From Enemella dayhoffiae (lineage in GTDB: Bacteria; Actinomycetota; Actinomycetes; Propionibacteriales; Propionibacteriaceae), in NCBI RefSeq assembly GCF_002250625.1, contig NZ_NMVQ01000044.1, forward strand, positions 107,734-171,733: a stretch of 64,000 nt of DNA, in the 5' to 3' direction. The stretch's first letter is position 1. Each line of letters starts with the position of its first letter. Below are positions 58,819 to 64,000 of the stretch, in pieces. The notes below the pieces were generated by a model, which did not search any database, was not told the origin of the DNA, and was given only the letters and a program-made list of their open reading frames with translations. Both the position numbers and the translations under genes were made by a program.

Positions 58819-59190
58819 GTGCCCACCATTCAGCAGCTGGTCCGCAAGGGCCGGAGCGACAAGGTCAGCAAGAACAAGACGCCCGCGCTCAAGGGTTCGC
58901 CCCAGCGCCGCGGCGTCTGCACCCGCGTGTACACCACCACCCCGAAGAAGCCGAACTCGGCGCTGCGCAAGGTGGCCCGCGTCAAGCTGTCCTCGGGCAT
59001 CGAGGTGACCGCCTACATCCCCGGCGTCGGCCACAACCTGCAGGAGCACTCGATGGTGCTCGTCCGCGGCGGTCGTGTGAAGGACCTGCCGGGCGTCCGC
59101 TACAAGATCATCCGCGGCTCGCTGGACACCCAGGGTGTCAAGAACCGCAAGCAGGCTCGCAGCCTCTACGGCGCGAAGAAGGAGAAGTAA
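58819..59190 (+). CDS. rpsL: 30S ribosomal protein S12
   Basis: The 123-residue protein is typical S12 ([20 protein letters not shown]). The streptomycin-relevant lysines are wild type ([11 protein letters not shown] and [10 protein letters not shown]). GTG 58819 is the start. The stop TAA shares its last base with the rpsG ATG. Confidence 0.97.
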   Translation: MPTIQQLVRKGRSDKVSKNKTPALKGSPQRRGVCTRVYTTTPKKPNSALRKVARVKLSSGIEVTAYIPGVGHNLQEHSMVLVRGGRVKDLPGVRYKIIRGSLDTQGVKNRKQARSLYGAKKEK

Positions 59191-59660
59191 TGCCTCGCAA
59201 GGGCCCCGCCCCGAAGCGTCCGATGCTCGTCGACCCCGTCTACGGGTCGCCGCTGGTCTCCCAGCTGGTGAGCAAGATCCTGCTCGACGGCAAGAAGACC
59301 GTTGCCCAGAACATCGTGTACTCGGCGATGGAGGGTGCTCGCGCCAAGACCGGTGTCGATCCGGTGCAGACGCTGAAGCGCGCGCTGGACAACGTCAAGC
59401 CGAGCCTCGAGGTGAAGTCCCGCCGCGTCGGTGGCGCCACCTATCAGGTGCCGGTCGAGGTCAAGCCGGGTCGCCAGACCACCCTGGCGATGCGCTGGCT
59501 GGTGCACTTCTCCCGGCTGCGCCGCGAGAAGACCATGGCCGAGCGACTGATGAACGAGATCCTCGACGCCTCCAACGGCCTGGGTGCGGCGGTCAAGCGC
59601 CGCGAGGACACCCACAAGATGGCCGAGGCGAACAAGGCGTTCGCGCACTACCGCTGGTGA
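59190..59660 (+). CDS. rpsG: 30S ribosomal protein S7
   Basis: The 156-residue protein matches S7 ([47 protein letters not shown] as [14 protein letters not shown]). It organises the 3' major domain of 16S rRNA. Translation is coupled to rpsL by a one-base overlap. fusA follows 110 bases later. Confidence 0.97.
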   Translation: MPRKGPAPKRPMLVDPVYGSPLVSQLVSKILLDGKKTVAQNIVYSAMEGARAKTGVDPVQTLKRALDNVKPSLEVKSRRVGGATYQVPVEVKPGRQTTLAMRWLVHFSRLRREKTMAERLMNEILDASNGLGAAVKRREDTHKMAEANKAFAHYRW

Positions 59661-59770
59661 TCGCGGCTCGGCGTACGCCCGTCGTCCGCCGACCGACACC
59701 GCAGCCCGCCGCCGCGTAGGCGGCAACCGCACCACCGCACACCCGACGAAGAGACAAGAGGAACGTTTCT

Positions 59771-61867
<2,097 letters not shown>

Positions 61868-61898
61868 TCCAACCGCACCCGGCGGTGGGGCAACTGGT

Positions 61899-61927
61899 TT
61901 GACTCCACCGCCAAGGTGCACAAGACT
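61899..61927 (+). promoter_or_regulatory. Possible separate tuf promoter
   Basis: TTGACT (61899-61904) and AAGACT (61922-61927) are 17 bases apart in the 189-base fusA-tuf gap. Confidence 0.35.
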
Positions 61928-62056
61928 GGGTCGGGTGGCCTCGCGCTGTCGCGCGCGGTGGCCCGCCCGGTCTGGCAGACCAAGAGGTAGTACCACCACG
62001 TAAACCAAGCGATGCCACGCAACCGGCGCGGTATCAACGAAGAAGGAGCCCATCAA

Positions 62057-63247
62057 GTGGCAAAGGCCAAGTTCGAGCGGACCAAGCCGCACTGCAACAT
62101 CGGCACCATCGGGCACATCGACCACGGCAAGACCACTTTGACCGCGGCGATCTCGAAGGTGCTCCACGACAAGTACCCGGACCTCAACGAGGCCTCGCCG
62201 TTCGACTCGATCGACAAGGCTCCCGAGGAGCGCCAGCGCGGTATCACCATCTCCATCGCGCACATCGAGTACCAGACCGAGGCGCGGCACTACGCGCACG
62301 TCGACTGCCCGGGTCACGCCGACTACGTGAAGAACATGATCACCGGTGCCGCGCAGATGGACGGTGCGATCCTCGTGGTCGCCGCCACCGACGGCCCGAT
62401 GCCGCAGACCCGCGAGCACGTGCTGCTGGCCCGTCAGGTCGGTGTGCCCGCCATCGTCGTCGCGCTGAACAAGTGCGACATGGTGGACGACGAGGAGCTC
62501 ATCGAGCTCGTCGAGATGGAGGTCCGCGAGCTGCTGGCGTCCCAGGAGTTCGACGAGGACTGCCCGGTCGTCCGCGTGGCGGCCTTCCCGGCGCTGAACG
62601 GCGACCAGAAGTGGGCCGACTCGGTCCTCGAGCTGATGAACGCCGTGGACGAGTACATCCCGCAGCCGGAGCGCGAGACCGACAAGCCGTTCCTGATGCC
62701 GGTCGAGGATGTCTTCACCATCACCGGTCGTGGCACCGTGATCACCGGCCGGATCGAGCGCGGCATCGTCAAGACCGGCGAGACCGTCGATATCATCGGC
62801 ATCCGCGAAGCCAAGCAGACCAGCACCATCACCGGTGTCGAGATGTTCCGCAAGATCCTTGACGAGGGTCAGGCGGGTGAGAACGTCGGCCTGCTGCTGC
62901 GTGGCACCAAGAAGGAGGACGTGGAGCGCGGCATGTGCGTCATCAAGCCGGGTTCGACCACCCCGCACACCGACTTCGAGGCGCGCGTCTACATCCTGAA
63001 CAAGGACGAGGGTGGCCGGCACAAGCCGTTCTTCTCGAACTACTCGCCGCAGTTCTACTTCCGCACCACCGACGTCACCGGCACCATCCAGCTGCCCGAG
63101 GGCACCGAGATGGTCATGCCCGGCGACAACACCGACATGACGGTGCACCTGATCCAGCCGATCGCGATGGAGGAAGAGCTCAAGTTTGCCATCCGTGAGG
63201 GCGGCCGCACCGTCGGTGCCGGTCGTGTCACCAAGATCATCAAGTGA
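62057..63247 (+). CDS. tuf: Elongation factor Tu
   Basis: The 396-residue GTPase has [37 protein letters not shown], and C-terminal [17 protein letters not shown]. It delivers aminoacyl-tRNA to the ribosome. GTG 62057 ([10 protein letters not shown]) follows AAGGAG. It ends the str-type operon; the usual rpsJ ribosomal cluster does not follow here, at least up to 64000. Confidence 0.98.
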   Translation: MAKAKFERTKPHCNIGTIGHIDHGKTTLTAAISKVLHDKYPDLNEASPFDSIDKAPEERQRGITISIAHIEYQTEARHYAHVDCPGHADYVKNMITGAAQMDGAILVVAATDGPMPQTREHVLLARQVGVPAIVVALNKCDMVDDEELIELVEMEVRELLASQEFDEDCPVVRVAAFPALNGDQKWADSVLELMNAVDEYIPQPERETDKPFLMPVEDVFTITGRGTVITGRIERGIVKTGETVDIIGIREAKQTSTITGVEMFRKILDEGQAGENVGLLLRGTKKEDVERGMCVIKPGSTTPHTDFEARVYILNKDEGGRHKPFFSNYSPQFYFRTTDVTGTIQLPEGTEMVMPGDNTDMTVHLIQPIAMEEELKFAIREGGRTVGAGRVTKIIK

Positions 63248-63280
63248 ACCTGCTCTGATCCTGATCTGAACTGATCGCGC

Positions 63281-63314
63281 GAAGGGCCCCGCACCTCACG
63301 GTGCGGGGCCCTTC
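63281..63314 (+). terminator. tuf terminator
   Basis: Perfect 14-bp arms GAAGGGCCCCGCAC (63281-63294) and GTGCGGGGCCCTTC (63301-63314) flank a 6-base loop, followed by GTCAATT. Confidence 0.85.
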
Positions 63315-63371
63315 GTCAATTCCGTGCGAGTTGCCGCTGGCGGGTCGGGCCGGGCTGGCGCCTGGTACGCC

Positions 63372-63911
63372 TCAGCGGCTGGCCTCGGGGGGAACGTCAG
63401 TGACGGGGATGATCACGGTGTCCTGCAGCTTCCAGTCGATCCGGCGCACCTCGGTCCGGGCCTCGTCGAGCTGGGCCAGGCTGACAGTCGCACCGCCGGC
63501 CGGGCGGACGAACGCCTCGGTGTGGAAGACGTGGCCCTGATCCCTCATCCGCACTCCGGCCGATTCCACCCAGGGAAGCTTCTCCAGAGCCTGGACCGCC
63601 GCGATGATGGACGGGTGCGGTGCGCTGTTGTCGAAGGTGTGCGCCCGGCCGTCGAGCAGGTCGGCGAGGGCCCGGCGTACATTGCGGAAACCGTCGCGGA
63701 CCACCGAGACGCCGATGCCGATCGCCACCACCGAATCCAGCCACCAGATTCCCAGCCCGATCCCGAGAACGCCGATGATGGCACCGCTCGCGGTGAGCCA
63801 GTCGTCCTCGTTCATCGTGGCGTCGGCGTACAGGACCTTGTCGTGCAGCGTCTCGGCCAACTTCTTCTTGGCCGGGACTGTCCGACGAACGGTGTAAGTG
63901 GCGGTTTCCAT
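63372..63911 (-). pseudogene. Cation diffusion facilitator family transporter, 5' end replaced by IS sequence
   Basis: The 179-codon frame holds the second half of a CDF transporter: LAETLHDKVLYADATMNEDD, two membrane segments (TASGAIIGVLGIGLGIWW, DSVVAIGIGVSVV) and the cytoplasmic metal-sensing domain. The normal first three helices are missing. Upstream of codon ~13 the frame reads ETATYTVRRTVP, which is translated from the end of an IS element rather than CDF protein. So the gene was probably cut by insertion near 63874 and is non-functional. Substrate type (Zn, Co, Fe) cannot be told. Confidence 0.7.
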
Positions 63912-64000
63912 GTCAGCGGTCCTCGGCGGCTGGCATGCGGTCTGCGAAGGTGATGGCGAAGGCGTTCAGCGCGGGCTTCCACCTCATCGTCCATCTTGTC
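63874..64000 (-). mobile_element. IS256-family element, 3' end (continues past the window)
   Basis: The minus-strand frame 63913-64000 ends WTMRWKPALNAFAITF then ADRMPAAEDR and stops, which I recognise as the C-terminus of an IS256-family transposase (IS1081-like). About 30 bases past the stop, GGGACTGTCC (63874-63883) has the look of the element's terminal end. The rest of the transposase and the other end lie beyond 64000. Confidence 0.65.

Noticed and set aside
58521..59660. A single long frame joining the rpsL leader, an out-of-frame rpsL read and rpsG
   Set aside because: Only the part from ATG 59190 (S7) is coding; rpsL occupies another frame from 58819.

Overview
The window is high-GC actinobacterial DNA. 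GTG starts are common and the gene order tRNA-Thr/tRNA-Met/rpmG/hadA/hadB ... tRNA-Trp/secE/nusG/rplK/rplA ... rplJ/rplL ... rpoB/rpoC ... rpsL/rpsG/fusA/tuf is the translation-transcription backbone of Actinobacteria. The MoxR-DUF58-transglutaminase block, benzoate genes with a LuxR-type regulator, and overall style suggest the order Propionibacteriales (perhaps Propionibacteriaceae). That placement is an inference, since no rRNA gene is present.

Layout. 1-5.8 kb: housekeeping genes (HIBYL-CoA hydrolase, a frameshifted P-loop gene, xthA, a hydrolase, yajQ, tRNA-Tyr, a lipoprotein) and a broken LGFP-repeat gene. 5.8-8.3 kb: tRNA-Thr, tRNA-Met, rpmG, hadA-hadB-like dehydratase genes, murB. 8.3-12.7 kb: treZ, a DUF559/AbiEi-like gene framed by two almost identical 67-nt perfect hairpins, and an acyl-CoA ligase. 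12.8-22.6 kb: a cell-envelope/signalling block (FHA-like protein, large Ig/fibronectin surface protein with a two-part codon usage, MoxR ATPase, DUF58, a transglutaminase-like membrane protein lacking its catalytic triad, Ser/Thr kinase). 22.7-29.5 kb: tRNA-Trp-secE-nusG-rplK-rplA, two secreted NlpC/P60-type hydrolases, a 20-bp-periodic inverted array, rplJ leader, rplJ-rplL. 29.5-38.2 kb: DUF1800 pseudogene and a benzoate dioxygenase operon with remarkable proteins (BenA with a histone H1-like tail; a single BenC-FCD-BenD polypeptide) followed by a large LuxR-type regulator. 38.2-47.6 kb: MobA-like gene, membrane protein, rpoB-rpoC. 47.7-58.6 kb: accessory metabolism (LAxTG-ending secreted protein, frameshifted M20 amidohydrolase, MHS transporter, thioesterase-like, uronate-dehydrogenase-like, HAD, trmL, pseudouridine synthase, rpiB, MOSC, lactate dehydrogenase-like). 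58.8-63.3 kb: rpsL-rpsG-fusA-tuf. 63.3-64.0 kb: a cation-diffusion-facilitator gene cut by the end of an IS256-family element that runs off the window.

How it fits together. The core genes make ribosomal proteins, RNA polymerase and elongation factors. Blocks of accessory genes sit at the breakpoints of this core. The ben genes would convert benzoate to catechol under the adjacent LuxR-type regulator, with three dyad-symmetric sites upstream of benA as candidate operators. No catechol ring-cleavage genes are in the window. Four genes carry apparent frameshifts, so either pseudogene formation is active or the assembly has single-base indels. The palindrome GGCGTACGCC is strongly over-represented throughout.
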